Source: Thalassoglobus polymorphus
Lineage (GTDB): Bacteria; Planctomycetota; Planctomycetia; Planctomycetales; Planctomycetaceae
Assembly (NCBI RefSeq): GCF_007744255.1
Contig: NZ_CP036267.1
Span: forward strand, 1,843,541 to 1,907,540
DNA length: 64,000 nucleotides
Reading direction: 5' to 3'
The notes under the pieces: generated by a model
What the model was told of the DNA's origin: nothing
Database searches by the model: none
What the model saw: only the letters and a program-made list of their open reading frames with translations
Shown: in pieces, positions 27,628 through 36,696 of the stretch
Numbering within the stretch: position 1 is the stretch's first letter
Layout of the letters: each line of letters starts with the position of its first letter
Made by a program: the position numbers and the translations under genes

Positions 27628-29094
27628 ATGCGCAAACTTTCGATCCCACTTATTTTTTGCATACCTGCTGCTTGTGGATGCGTTACGCCACCAGAACCAC
27701 AGCCGCGAGTATCATCAACGGCGCACCATATTCAACTCACATCAACAGGATATGAAACGGAGGTCTCCGTCACGCTTCCGGAAGAACCGTACTTGGAGGG
27801 CCCGTACGACGTTGATTTCTTTGTCCAGTTTGCCTTGGAGAGGAATCCTGAAATCTTGGCTGCGCAGAATGCAGTGGCCGCTCAGGTCCAAAGAATCCCT
27901 CAAGTGACGGCGTTGGATGATCCCATGCTGACTGATACATTTCAGCCCATCCCGGATAACAGTGTCCAAACAGCTGCGGGACGTGCCCCCAACACCTTGG
28001 CACTGTCTCAGAAATTGCCATGGCTGGGGAAACTTCGTGTACGAGGTGAGGTGGCTGAACAGGAATCGAAGATCGCTCTGACTCGACTGGCACAGGCAGA
28101 ACTCAAAGTCATCGAAGATGTCAAGTTGAGCTACTACGAGCTTGCTTATAATCAGAACGCGATCACTATTGTCGAAAGCGATAAAAACCTACTTGAACAA
28201 TTGCTGCAGTTTGCAGAAGCCCGCTACCGCACGGGTGCAACCAGCCAGCAAGACGTTCTTCGTGCTCAAGTAGAGCTGGACCGGTTGGCTGACCGTTTAA
28301 TCGAGCTGAAACGGCAACAAAGATCAGCTCAAGCAGATCTCGCCAAAGTCATTCACACGTCACCAGAGGCGATGCTCCAAGCCAACACAGACATTGACGT
28401 CCCAATCGTACCCGCGCAGATCGATGCTCTTTATGAAGCGGCAGTACGTTGTCGACCAGAGTTGCAGGAAAGATTGCACGCAATCATCCGCGACGAGCGT
28501 AAGCGGGATTTGGCACACATGAATTATTATCCCGACTTCAACCTCGGGGTCGGCTGGCAAACCGTCACGGAACGCAATGCACTTTCGATGATTGCGACTG
28601 GAAACGACAACGTCTCCTTCATGGTCGGGGTCAGTCTGCCGATCTGGCGAGACAAGCTTGATGCAGGTGTTCGCGAAGCGGAACAGCGATCTCTGGAATC
28701 TGCCCGACGCTACGACGCCTCACGTGACGACACGCTCCGGATGATCCGCCGCTACATCGTTCAAGCTGAGGCATTGGAAGAACAAATCATTCTGTACAAA
28801 GAAAGTATTATTCCTAAATCAGAACAAGCTCTGCGTATTTCCACCGCCGACTATCGCGTCAATAAGGTTGACTTTCAACAGATTCTTGACAACTGGTCTG
28901 ACTTATTGATGTTCCAATTACAAGTGGTTCGCATGGAAGCAAGTTTGAATCAAACATTGGCATCCTTGGAACGCGTGATCGGCTGCCAACTGGCGACACT
29001 TCCAGAAACAAATGTCGTCGAGCCTGCTCGACTCGACCCGATCGACTTGGACAACCTGCCTGAGATTGATTTGCCAGCGAACAACGATAATTAG
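27628..29094 (+). CDS. TolC-family outer-membrane efflux lipoprotein
   Basis: A 488-residue outer-membrane channel (OEP fold) for the RND pumps. It begins with a lipoprotein signal (MRKLSIPLIFCIPAACGC) whose lipobox ends at Cys, as in CusC. Two repeated OEP halves show long coiled helices (LAQAELKVIEDVKLSYYELA and YDASRDDTLRMIRRYIVQAE) and the strand motif YYPDFNLGVGW. A longer reading would start at 27559, but AAGGAG at 27613-27618, nine bases before ATG 27628, and the signal peptide fix the start. It is the only channel gene near the two permeases and may serve both. Confidence 0.88.
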   Translation: MRKLSIPLIFCIPAACGCVTPPEPQPRVSSTAHHIQLTSTGYETEVSVTLPEEPYLEGPYDVDFFVQFALERNPEILAAQNAVAAQVQRIPQVTALDDPMLTDTFQPIPDNSVQTAAGRAPNTLALSQKLPWLGKLRVRGEVAEQESKIALTRLAQAELKVIEDVKLSYYELAYNQNAITIVESDKNLLEQLLQFAEARYRTGATSQQDVLRAQVELDRLADRLIELKRQQRSAQADLAKVIHTSPEAMLQANTDIDVPIVPAQIDALYEAAVRCRPELQERLHAIIRDERKRDLAHMNYYPDFNLGVGWQTVTERNALSMIATGNDNVSFMVGVSLPIWRDKLDAGVREAEQRSLESARRYDASRDDTLRMIRRYIVQAEALEEQIILYKESIIPKSEQALRISTADYRVNKVDFQQILDNWSDLLMFQLQVVRMEASLNQTLASLERVIGCQLATLPETNVVEPARLDPIDLDNLPEIDLPANNDN

Positions 29095-29221
29095 AATGCT
29101 TACACCTTATTGGATATTGACATCACCCCGATCACGAAATCTTTGTCGATGATGACTCCATTTGATGACTCCATTTGATAAAACTGAATCATCGATAGTC
29201 AGGTGAGTACTGACCTCATGA

Positions 29222-29460
29222 GAAGCCATAACCGTGATCGGCGTCGGTGCGATTGGTCGTCAAGTTGCCCTCCAACTCGACTCCATCGGAGTTCGTCAAA
29301 TCCAACTCATCGACTTCGATGCCGTCGAAGCGACGAACATTACGACACAAGGTTACTTTCAGGACGATCTCGGGACGACAAAAATCAAAGCCACTGCCGA
29401 GCAGATTCAGCACATCGATCCCGACATTAACACCTGTACGATCCAAGACCGCTACGGGCC
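29222..29460 (+). pseudogene. ThiF/E1-like adenylyltransferase fragment
   Basis: About 78 codons of the nucleotide-binding core of a ThiF/MoeB-type enzyme: [17 protein letters not shown], then [21 protein letters not shown] and [15 protein letters not shown] normal protein has an N-terminal arm and at least 150 further residues with zinc-binding cysteines. Here a TGA precedes the fragment at 29219, and after QDRYGP it joins recombinase-derived DNA of the opposite strand. Both ends are lost, so it is a relic. Such ThiF proteins often sit in mobile or defence islands. Confidence 0.75.
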
Positions 29461-29750
29461 GTGTGCTTTTGCGATTCTTTATCGTGCAAGTTGTTGTAGT
29501 GCTGGAGCATCTTGCTGTTACGATGGCCCAGCCACGTCATCAGAATTCGCTCCGGCAGTCCGGCATTGGCGCATACCGAGCAGAAGTAATATCGAAATGA
29601 GTGCAGTCGACCATCGACAAAACTTGGCTCAGCTGAGTCTTGGGGAATTGCTCAGCAAGAGGCGTCAGCACACCTCGAATAAGAACTCGACTGACCGTAT
29701 CGGGTTTGATCTTTCCGCCGAGTGATCCATGAAAAACACGCGCCTCATTC
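29456..29750 (-). pseudogene. tyrosine recombinase (phage-type integrase), frameshifted C-terminal fragment
   Basis: Two overlapping minus-strand frames together give the end of a tyrosine recombinase. The first reads [20 protein letters not shown] and LTPLAEQF. After a frameshift near the residues [11 protein letters not shown] the second frame continues with [20 protein letters not shown] and [11 protein letters not shown]. The catalytic Arg (HSFR), the His/Arg box (LGHR) and the region of the Tyr nucleophile are recognisable. The N-terminal DNA-binding part is absent. It abuts the ThiF fragment on one side and an IS3 orfA relic on the other. Confidence 0.8.
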
Positions 29751-30015
29751 TTTCGCTTCATTGTTGATGATAAGGGCTTCTTTCAAAATCTGCTTATCAA
29801 GTTCGGATTCAGCCAGCATCTTTTTGAGTCGACGGTTCTCAAGTTCAAGCTCCTTGAGCCTCATCGGACTTCATGCCTCCGTATTGCTTCTTCCACCGCA
29901 TCCAGGTCGATTTCTAGGACTCCAATTTCTACAAGAGTTCACTCAAAGTCTTGCCAACTGTCAGCATCACTTCACCTTCTTGTCGCAGCTTCACAATCTG
30001 CTCAAGCTTACGTTA
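29745..30015 (-). pseudogene. IS3-family transposase OrfA, decayed
   Basis: Read on the minus strand from 30015: RKLEQIVKLRQEGEVMLTVG and KTLSELL, a stop, KLES, a second stop, KSTWMRWKKQYGGMKSDEA. A frameshift follows, then RLKELELENRRLKKMLAESE and [18 protein letters not shown]. This is the helix-turn-helix plus leucine-zipper layout of OrfA. Two stops and one frameshift make it dead, and no orfB is found. Its first 30 residues resemble the N-terminal part of the chimera at 11762-12427, so the same or a related IS touched both sides of the metal island. Confidence 0.82.
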
Positions 30016-30191
30016 TCGGTACGTAGAAGCCTCTCAATACAAGCCCCACCCAAACTTCTGAAACTGATGAATTTTCATCAGTCCACCCTCACACAAGAAA
30101 TCGAGTGCTCCCGTTCTCCCCCAACTCGGCCTCGTGGTAAAACCAACTTGACAATGTTGAATAAACATGTTTGCATGCCACTGATGTCACC

Positions 30192-30215
30192 AATAATCGA
30201 TTGCAATCGATTATT
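30192..30215. promoter_or_regulatory. 24-bp perfect palindrome upstream of the DUF1549 gene, candidate operator
   Basis: The 24 bases are a perfect palindrome with centre TTGCAA and inner core ATCGATTGCAATCGAT. The element ends 28 bp before the start codon at 30244. The size, symmetry and position fit the operator of a dimeric helix-turn-helix regulator of LacI type. No loop and no T run follow, so a terminator is unlikely. The regulator is not in the window. Confidence 0.55.
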
Positions 30216-30243
30216 AACGTTTATGGTTTTTTGAGCATGGCGA

Positions 30244-33200
30244 ATGTCGATTAGCGATCTGATTCAAGGACAAGAATTGCGAGCCCCACGAATTCAAATT
30301 CGTGGCGTTTTCACTTCAATTGCATGTTCCGTGTGCCTTGTGGGAGGCATTCTGTCAGGAACGAGTACTTCCGCCTCAGAGGCGGGCGACCTGTATGGTG
30401 AAAAAATTCTCGAGGATGCTCCTCTTGCATGGTGGCGAATGCAGATCGTCGAGGGCAAAGTTGTCCAGAGCGATGGGCTAAAAGGTCTCTTTCCGGCCGA
30501 GGTTGTGGGATCGGTGAAGTCAATCTCGGGGCCAGAATCATCTCGCTTCACTGAATTCGCGAAGGAGAGCCAAGCTGTCAGATTCAATGGGCGTGCAGCT
30601 TCATTGCGAGTGAACGCGGCTGCTGATCAATCAGCGTTGCAATTCTCGAATGGCGATGAGATGACTCTGGAAGCTTGGGTGCGAGTCAATGCAATACAAT
30701 CAACAGTTTATATCATCGGTAAGGGGCGCACCCATACGAATGGATTTGGGGATCGCAACCAGAATTATTCGCTTCGACTGGTACAGAAAGGTGGACGCGC
30801 TCATCTCAGTTTCTTTTTCTGTGATGCTGTTGCAGATGCCGCTACTCGCGCTCAAAGGAAAGATGGTCACCGCTGGACATCAAATTCGGGTTTTCCGATA
30901 GACGGTGACTGGCATCATGTTGCAATCACGTATCGATTCGGCGAGCCGGATTCGATGACTGGTTACATTGATGGCTTTCCAGGATCGGGGAAATGGGACT
31001 TGGGCGGACCGACTTCTCATCCTCCGGTCACGGACAACGATCAGCTTTGGATCGGTTCCAGTATGGGAGGCAAGAGTGGTGTGTTTAATGGAGATATTGC
31101 AGAAGTTGCCATCTACAAATCGATCGTTCCCGCAGATCATCTCCGTGAGCGTTACATCATCAATGGTGAAAAGCTAACTGGTCGGGTGATCGGTGAGGTT
31201 GATCCTGAAAAAATCCCCTCTGACTCGGTGCAAGTCTTTTTGACGGAAGGCATTCCTGCCAGCCGCAACTGGGGGTTTGTGCTGACGACGCCTCCAAGCA
31301 AGAGTTGGACGGCAGATCGAATTGCCTTTACTGGCTTACCTCGGAAATATACAGACAAAGCTCTGATTGATGACTATTCATTGCCATTGTTGCTGACGGC
31401 AGCGACTCAAATCAATGTCTCTAGTGAGCAGGCAGGCGAACACCGCATCGTTCTTCGTGCACTGAGTGCTGCGAAGTTATTCGTCGATGGCAAGCTTGTG
31501 GGAGAGACGCCATTTCAAAGCTTGTCGCGAAGTGGCCATGGTGCGATGCATCAACTGAAGCCTCCTCAGCCAGGACTCTTATCGCTTCCGGCAGCCCATA
31601 CCGAACAACATATCACTCTACCACTCTCCCCTGGGCGTCACATTGTTGTGTTGGAGTCAATCATTGGTCATCCCGGAGTCAGACTTCGAGTGGGTGAACT
31701 CAGCGTGGGGATTTCTGGTCCAGATGAGACCGCGTTTCGCATTCTCTCACCCACAAAGTCGATTCCGTTCAATGATGAAGAATGGATAACGTTTATCGAG
31801 CAGGAACGAAATCAACTCGTCGAGATGAATCAAAAAGAACGCCGCCACAAAGACCAGAAAGAACGAGAATGGTGGGAGCGACGCCATGTGCTCACTCGGC
31901 AAATCGTCGAGTCTTTGCCGACGGTTGACGTTCCAAATGTTTCCAGTCAAGTCAATGTCTCGAATGAAGATGTCTCGAATGAAATTGATCGGTTCATTCA
32001 AAAGCGTCTTGAAGAAAATGGAATCAAACCAGCACCTGTCGCGACTGACTTGCAATTTCTTCGACGACTTTCTCTTGATGTGGTCGGTGTGATCCCCACA
32101 CCTGAAGAGGTTGATCGATACATGGCAGATCCCGCAGAGGAACGGCGGGAAAACTCCATCGAACGCCTGTTAAACGATCCACGTTGGGCTGATCACTGGG
32201 TTCCGTATTGGCAGGACGTGCTTGCTGAAAATGTTGGAATTGCTAAGCCAACGCTAAACAATACCGGTCCCTTCCGCTTTTTCATTCATTCTGCATTTAC
32301 CGACAACAAGCCGATTGATCGCTTTGTTACCGAACTCACATTGATGGAGGGAAGCCGCTATTCGGGAGGTCCTGCCGGTTTTGGAATCGCAACGCAGAAC
32401 GATGTCCCGATGGCAGCCAAAGCCCATGTCCTGGGAACTGCTTTTCTCGGGGTAGAAATGAAATGTGCTCGCTGTCATGACTCACCATTGCAGAGCGTTT
32501 CGCAAAAAGACCTGTTTAGTCTGGCAGCGATGTTAGGCAGGACGGGGCAAACTGTGCCTCTCACAAGCAGCATTCCCGGAACGCCCGAGGAAGTGAGCGA
32601 AATGCTCGTTCAAGTGACGCTTCGCCCAGGGACGAAAGTTCTCCCCGAATGGCCTTTCACTCAGATGAACAACTCAGCCATTTCCGAAATCCCAGATGAT
32701 GCGATCAGGAATCCAGATGATCAGCGAGAGCAACTTGCATTGTTGATCACTTGGCCCACAAATGAACGCTTCGCTCAGGTCATTGCGAACCGTCTCTGGA
32801 AGCGTTATCTCGGTCGAGGGCTACAGGAACCGGTGCATGATTGGGAGAACTTCGCCCCATCACATCCTGAATTGCTCGATTACCTTGCGCATCAACTTGT
32901 ATTGAACGACTATGACGTCAAGCATCTCGCTCGATTGATTCTCAACTCGCAAACTTATCAGCGACAAGTTTCTCCTTTGAATTCTGAAGAAACTTCAAAA
33001 CCTGAACTCTTTGCGGGGAACATTGAAAGACGTCTCACCGCTGAACAAGTGGTCGACTCACTTCAGATGGCACTCGGGAAGGATCTCGACACTGAGGAAT
33101 TAACGCTGGACCGTGACGGTCGTCAGCTCGTTAAAGAATTCGTTTCACTTGGGTATCCTCAACGGGCGTGGGAAATGGCGGGAACAAGTAACGACCGCGA

Positions 33201-33747
33201 CCGACCATCGACGGTCTGGCCCAAAGCACAAAGTCTTGTCGATTTGATGATGGCTTTTGGCTGGCGTCAATCACGTCCCGACCCGGTGACTGTTCGTGAA
33301 ACAACAACGACACCTCTGACACCGCTGATGCTGGCACATGGGGCAACTGCCTTGCGTGTCGTTGATTTGTCCGACTCAAGTGAAGTCACTCAACTCGCTC
33401 TGGAAGATCAACCATTGGAACATCTCGTCGAACGACTCTTCATGCGAATTTTAACTCGACCGCCGACTGCGACCGAGAAGCAACTCGTCTTTGATCTCCT
33501 GCAAGAAGGTTACAGCGAGCGAGTGGTTGCAGGTCTCGAAGTCGTGCCTGCCCCTCAAATTCCTCGTTCTCCTCGATCATGGTCAAACAATTTGAATTCT
33601 GAATCCAATGAAGTGGCAATTCGAGCTCAAGCTCAAGCTCTTAAAGGTGATCCCAAGACCAAGCGACTCGCCCCCGATTGGCGAGTTCGCTTAGAAGAAA
33701 CAATCTGGTCTTTAGTGAACCTTCCCGAGTTTGCATTTGTTCCCTGA
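30244..33747 (+). CDS. DUF1549/DUF1553 protein with LamG-like domain (planctomycete surface protein)
   Basis: 1167 residues. An export signal at about 20-48 (FTSIACSVCLVGGILSGTST) is followed by a concanavalin/LamG-type domain at about 60-310 (DEMTLEAWVRVNAIQSTVYI, DGDWHHVAITYRFG), a linker, DUF1549 (RFIQKRLEENGIKPAPVATD and LRRLSLDVVGVIPTPEEVDR) at about 580-760, and DUF1553 in the last third (RYLGRGLQEPVHDWENF, HPELLDYLAHQL). A single Cys pair, CARCHD, is a c-type heme motif. These proteins are among the most expanded families in planctomycetes and nearly always pair with a DUF1501 protein, here at 34000. The function is not established; carbohydrate breakdown has been proposed. Confidence 0.9.
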   Translation: MSISDLIQGQELRAPRIQIRGVFTSIACSVCLVGGILSGTSTSASEAGDLYGEKILEDAPLAWWRMQIVEGKVVQSDGLKGLFPAEVVGSVKSISGPESSRFTEFAKESQAVRFNGRAASLRVNAAADQSALQFSNGDEMTLEAWVRVNAIQSTVYIIGKGRTHTNGFGDRNQNYSLRLVQKGGRAHLSFFFCDAVADAATRAQRKDGHRWTSNSGFPIDGDWHHVAITYRFGEPDSMTGYIDGFPGSGKWDLGGPTSHPPVTDNDQLWIGSSMGGKSGVFNGDIAEVAIYKSIVPADHLRERYIINGEKLTGRVIGEVDPEKIPSDSVQVFLTEGIPASRNWGFVLTTPPSKSWTADRIAFTGLPRKYTDKALIDDYSLPLLLTAATQINVSSEQAGEHRIVLRALSAAKLFVDGKLVGETPFQSLSRSGHGAMHQLKPPQPGLLSLPAAHTEQHITLPLSPGRHIVVLESIIGHPGVRLRVGELSVGISGPDETAFRILSPTKSIPFNDEEWITFIEQERNQLVEMNQKERRHKDQKEREWWERRHVLTRQIVESLPTVDVPNVSSQVNVSNEDVSNEIDRFIQKRLEENGIKPAPVATDLQFLRRLSLDVVGVIPTPEEVDRYMADPAEERRENSIERLLNDPRWADHWVPYWQDVLAENVGIAKPTLNNTGPFRFFIHSAFTDNKPIDRFVTELTLMEGSRYSGGPAGFGIATQNDVPMAAKAHVLGTAFLGVEMKCARCHDSPLQSVSQKDLFSLAAMLGRTGQTVPLTSSIPGTPEEVSEMLVQVTLRPGTKVLPEWPFTQMNNSAISEIPDDAIRNPDDQREQLALLITWPTNERFAQVIANRLWKRYLGRGLQEPVHDWENFAPSHPELLDYLAHQLVLNDYDVKHLARLILNSQTYQRQVSPLNSEETSKPELFAGNIERRLTAEQVVDSLQMALGKDLDTEELTLDRDGRQLVKEFVSLGYPQRAWEMAGTSNDRDRPSTVWPKAQSLVDLMMAFGWRQSRPDPVTVRETTTTPLTPLMLAHGATALRVVDLSDSSEVTQLALEDQPLEHLVERLFMRILTRPPTATEKQLVFDLLQEGYSERVVAGLEVVPAPQIPRSPRSWSNNLNSESNEVAIRAQAQALKGDPKTKRLAPDWRVRLEETIWSLVNLPEFAFVP

Positions 33748-33750
33748 TGC

Positions 33751-33930
33751 GGTAGAGCAGTTTGCTCTACCGTGTGCCCGTGAAGAACGCATTCTCTAGA
33801 ACTGATCCTGAAACTTGAAATTGCTCTCTCAGACGTTGAGGATAGCGACCATTCCAGTAGTTTTCGGACTGATTCTAGTAAAATACTGTTCGCCACGAGG
33901 CAGATCCTGCACACCAATTCGAAAGATGCA
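33751..33930 (-). repeat. MITE-like intergenic repeat, long copy
   Basis: 180 bp. It starts with the 17-bp hairpin TAGAGCA-GTT-TGCTCTA and ends with the conserved stretch CACGAGGCAGATCCTGC followed by ACCAATTCGAAAGATGCA. It is about 80% identical by eye to the copy at 35501-35682 over its whole length. It separates the DUF1549 and DUF1501 genes of one functional pair. Minus strand is used here for the family orientation in which the TCTTTCGAATTGG end comes first. Confidence 0.8.
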
Positions 33931-33999
33931 CTTGCCGTCACTAGCGACTTGGAGACCTGGCCAATTCATCTTTACTTGAAACATTAAAGTTGAGAAATT

Positions 34000-35313
34000 A
34001 TGGAAACTCACCGCCGTCAATTCCTGAAAGGGACTGTAGCATCTGCAATGGCGTCCACGCTTGTAGGTGCTGGTGTTGGATCAAGTAAAACTTGGGCAAG
34101 TGACACTTCCCATACGCTTCAGATGCCCCCTTTGGGCAAGGCGGAACACTGCATCGTGCTTTGGTTAGGAGGGGGAGCTTCCCAGATTGATACATGGGAT
34201 CCAAAGCGACAAAGCAAAGACGGGCTTAAAGATCCCGGTTCTTCATATGCCTCGATTCCGACAGCGATTCCGGGGGCAAAGGTTTGCGAACACCTTTCTC
34301 GAACCGCTCCGCTTTTGGATCGGGCTGCCCTCTTGCGAACTGTTCATCATGATGTGATCAATGAGCACTCTGCAGCAGTGAACCGAATGCACACAGGCAG
34401 GCCGATCAGCGGGACAGTTGAATATCCCGCTCTTGGTTCGGTTGTTTCACATCTGAAAGGTCCCGCCGGTGATGCTGTTCCGAAATATGTTTTAATGGGT
34501 TATCCGACCCCATCCCGGAGTCCTGGATTTCTTGGAGCTGCGGAAGGATATCTGTATCTCACTGAAACAACATCCGGTCCCAAAGGGCTCATCCGTCCCG
34601 AGCGCATCAGCCAAAAAAGTTACGACCGTCGCCGACAACTGCTTGATCGACTCAGGGCGGAAGCGACTGTGGAAAATCGTCCTAAACTTCAACAATATGA
34701 CGAGCTTCTCTCGCAAGGGTTCCGACTTTCTGGTCCAGAATTCATGCAAGTCTTTGATCTGGATAACGAACCAGCTGACTTAAGAAATTCTTACGGTGAT
34801 GAATTCGGTCAAAGGTGTTTACTTGCTCGACGACTAGTGGAACGTGGAGTTCGATTTGTTGAAGTCACCTCGAACCTGAATTTCGTTAACGGAACTGGTT
34901 GGGATACTCATAACGATGGGCATAAAAAACAACACCTTCTGATCCAGAGTTTAGACGCAGCTCTTTCTTCGTTGCTGCTAGACCTCGAAACTCATCACCT
35001 GCTCGACAAAACTATGGTCGTCGTCTACTCAGAGTTCGGTCGCCCCGGTCGGTATGATTCCGGTGGCGGACGAAATCATCATAGTAAGGCGTTCAGTACT
35101 GTCATTGCGGGCGGCGGGTTGAACACTGGTCAAGTCATCGGCGAAACGGACGACCTCGCAGAGAATCCTCTTTCGCGACCAATTTCCGTCCCAGATTTCT
35201 TCGCCACGATTTATCAGACCTTAGGGATTCCACAATCGACGGAACTCGATGCCAGTTCACGTCCGATTCCATTAACCGATGGCGGACGACCACTGCACGA
35301 ACTATTCACTTAA
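34000..35313 (+). CDS. DUF1501 domain protein (Tat-exported, sulfatase-like fold)
   Basis: 437 residues with a twin-arginine signal (METHRRQFLKGTVASAMAST). The DUF1501 family is related to the alkaline phosphatase/sulfatase superfamily; it shows IVLWLGGGASQIDTWDPK near residue 50 and GWDTHNDGHKKQHLLIQSLD and VVYSEFGRPGRYDSGGGRNH later, which carry likely metal-binding Asp and His. It is the normal partner of the DUF1549/DUF1553 gene just upstream, although a repeat element now lies between them. The substrate is unknown. Confidence 0.9.
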   Translation: METHRRQFLKGTVASAMASTLVGAGVGSSKTWASDTSHTLQMPPLGKAEHCIVLWLGGGASQIDTWDPKRQSKDGLKDPGSSYASIPTAIPGAKVCEHLSRTAPLLDRAALLRTVHHDVINEHSAAVNRMHTGRPISGTVEYPALGSVVSHLKGPAGDAVPKYVLMGYPTPSRSPGFLGAAEGYLYLTETTSGPKGLIRPERISQKSYDRRRQLLDRLRAEATVENRPKLQQYDELLSQGFRLSGPEFMQVFDLDNEPADLRNSYGDEFGQRCLLARRLVERGVRFVEVTSNLNFVNGTGWDTHNDGHKKQHLLIQSLDAALSSLLLDLETHHLLDKTMVVVYSEFGRPGRYDSGGGRNHHSKAFSTVIAGGGLNTGQVIGETDDLAENPLSRPISVPDFFATIYQTLGIPQSTELDASSRPIPLTDGGRPLHELFT

Positions 35314-35385
35314 ATGTGAAATGAAGTTCCCCAAGGATAGTGGGCGCCTGATTGAGAGTGTATTCTCTCAGGAAGGAAGATCACC

Positions 35386-35529
35386 ATGTCCCAAACGAAG
35401 CGTTCCTCTGGCTCAAATAGACCTCCTCGTCGCAGTTTCACAGAAGAGTTTAAGCGAGATGCTGTGAGTCTTGTTACGGATCAGGGTGACAGCCTCGCAG
35501 AAGCAGTTCGCTCTACTGTGTGCCCGTGA
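35386..35529 (+). mobile_element. IS3-family orfA 5' stub ending in a repeat element
   Basis: From ATG 35386, with AGGAAGGA upstream, the frame reads NRPPRRSFTEEFKRDAVSLV and TDQGDSLAEA, the classic start of an IS3/IS911 OrfA helix-turn-helix. After residue 40 the sequence passes directly into the interspersed repeat at 35501 and stops at TGA 35527. The rest of orfA and all of orfB are missing. It belongs to a different orfA subtype from the relics at 12.4 and 29.9 kb. Confidence 0.8.
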
Positions 35530-35682
35530 AGAACGCATTTTTCCAAAACTGATCCTGAAACTTGAAATCGCTCTCTCAAGCGTTGAGACAAGCGGTTATT
35601 CCAGAGGTTCTCGGACTGATTTTAGAAAAAATGCTGTTTGCCACGAGGCAGATCCTGCAAACTAGCTCGAAAGATGCTCTAG
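35501..35682 (-). repeat. MITE-like intergenic repeat, long copy joined to the IS3 stub
   Basis: 182 bp aligned end to end with the copy at 33751-33930: GCAGTTCGCTCTAC, TGTGCCCGTGAAGAACGCAT, CTGATCCTGAAACTTGAAAT, TGCCACGAGGCAGATCCTGC, ending GATGCTCTAG. The outer TAGA of the left hairpin is missing, exactly where it meets orfA sequence. Confidence 0.8.
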
Positions 35683-35839
35683 ACGGGAAGGTTCGTTGAC
35701 TACGGTCACGCCCATGAATTACGAAGGGACGATCAGCGGAGGAGTCGATGGGACATCTGACGCCGAAAATTTTAACGTCGAATTCCACGACCTTGAGTCG
35801 TTCAGCGTTTCATGACTCAGCAGAATTTGGGAGAGTGAC

Positions 35840-36175
35840 ATGTGGTGGAGAGCTGTCATTGCAGGTCTTGTCGTCGCTGGTGTGTCACAACTCGCTGATC
35901 GCTATCCTCGACTGGGAGCATTATTGTTGACACTTCCAATTGTCAGCATCGTTGCGTTTGTCGCTGTCTGGAATAAGGAACAAGACCTCCCCACTGTCTC
36001 TCGGCTCGCGCGGGAAACACTGGTTCTTGTTCCACTCGGCCTCCCCTTCTTTGTTCCCCTGGCTTTTTCACAACGCCTTGGAATCGGGTTCTGGGGCTCG
36101 TTTGCCTTAGGGGTATTCCTTGCTTCGATCACCATCGGTCTCTGGTTCTGGCTTGGACCTCAGGCGACGGAATAG
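35840..36175 (+). CDS. DUF3147 family membrane protein
   Basis: 111 residues, almost entirely hydrophobic, with four predicted membrane helices (AVIAGLVVAGVSQLADRYP; ALLLTLPIVSIVAFVAVW; LVLVPLGLPFFVPLAF; WGSFALGVFLASITIGLWFW). Length and pattern match the small inner-membrane DUF3147 proteins, whose role is unknown. GGGAGAG eight bases before ATG 35840 supports the start. It stands alone between an IS relic and a gene-poor region. Confidence 0.75.
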   Translation: MWWRAVIAGLVVAGVSQLADRYPRLGALLLTLPIVSIVAFVAVWNKEQDLPTVSRLARETLVLVPLGLPFFVPLAFSQRLGIGFWGSFALGVFLASITIGLWFWLGPQATE

Positions 36176-36696
36176 CAGCACTGCGATGAAGGATTTCAAT
36201 TTTTAATGAGAACACATCGATGCTCAGGGTGCATCACAATTCGGATTTTTAAATCTCTGCAATGATTTCTTCATGTTCGAACTTTTGATTGGTTCACTCT
36301 ACAGATTCTTGAACGTCGGTGATCGACGTGCCCGCTTCTTAATCCCGCATCTGCCCGATTTCAATGTGCTTGATTTCAATGTGCTTGCGAGAGACTTTGC
36401 CCGTTGCATCTTCCGGACAGTATGCGCTCAGACTTGCCGTTGTTGATGCGAAGTGTTGTGCCAGACTGCGTGACCATCTACAACTCTGAAAGCACGAAAG
36501 TTCTCAAGTCGCTCTTACACTCCCCACTGCGATCGAGATGTTTTGTAGTACGCACTTGAGCAGCTTTCGAAATCATGTTCGCGATCCGCCTGGTAGAGAG
36601 ACTCAATTTCATTGACGGAACCCGTTGTTCATGGCCATAACGGTAGAGCAAACTGCTCTAGACGAAACGTCTGATTCGTTCAAATTGGAGAGTTCG
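36176..36696. other. gene-poor stretch with two small repeats
   Basis: 521 bp without a supported gene. It contains a tandem duplication of the 15-bp unit GATTTCAATGTGCTT at 36357-36386 and the stand-alone hairpin of the dispersed repeat family at 36644-36660. The ribosome site of the next gene (GGAGAG) is at 36687-36692. Confidence 0.5.
36644..36660 (+). repeat. solo 17-bp hairpin of the MITE-like family
   Basis: TAGAGCA-AAC-TGCTCTA, the reverse complement of the hairpin that opens the copies at 33751 and 63294. The body of the element is absent. It lies 37 bp before the start of the formylglycine-enzyme-like gene. Confidence 0.7.

Noticed and set aside
29722-30234. Plus-strand 170-codon frame over the IS3 relic
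   Set aside because: It is the antisense strand of a recognisable, decayed orfA.
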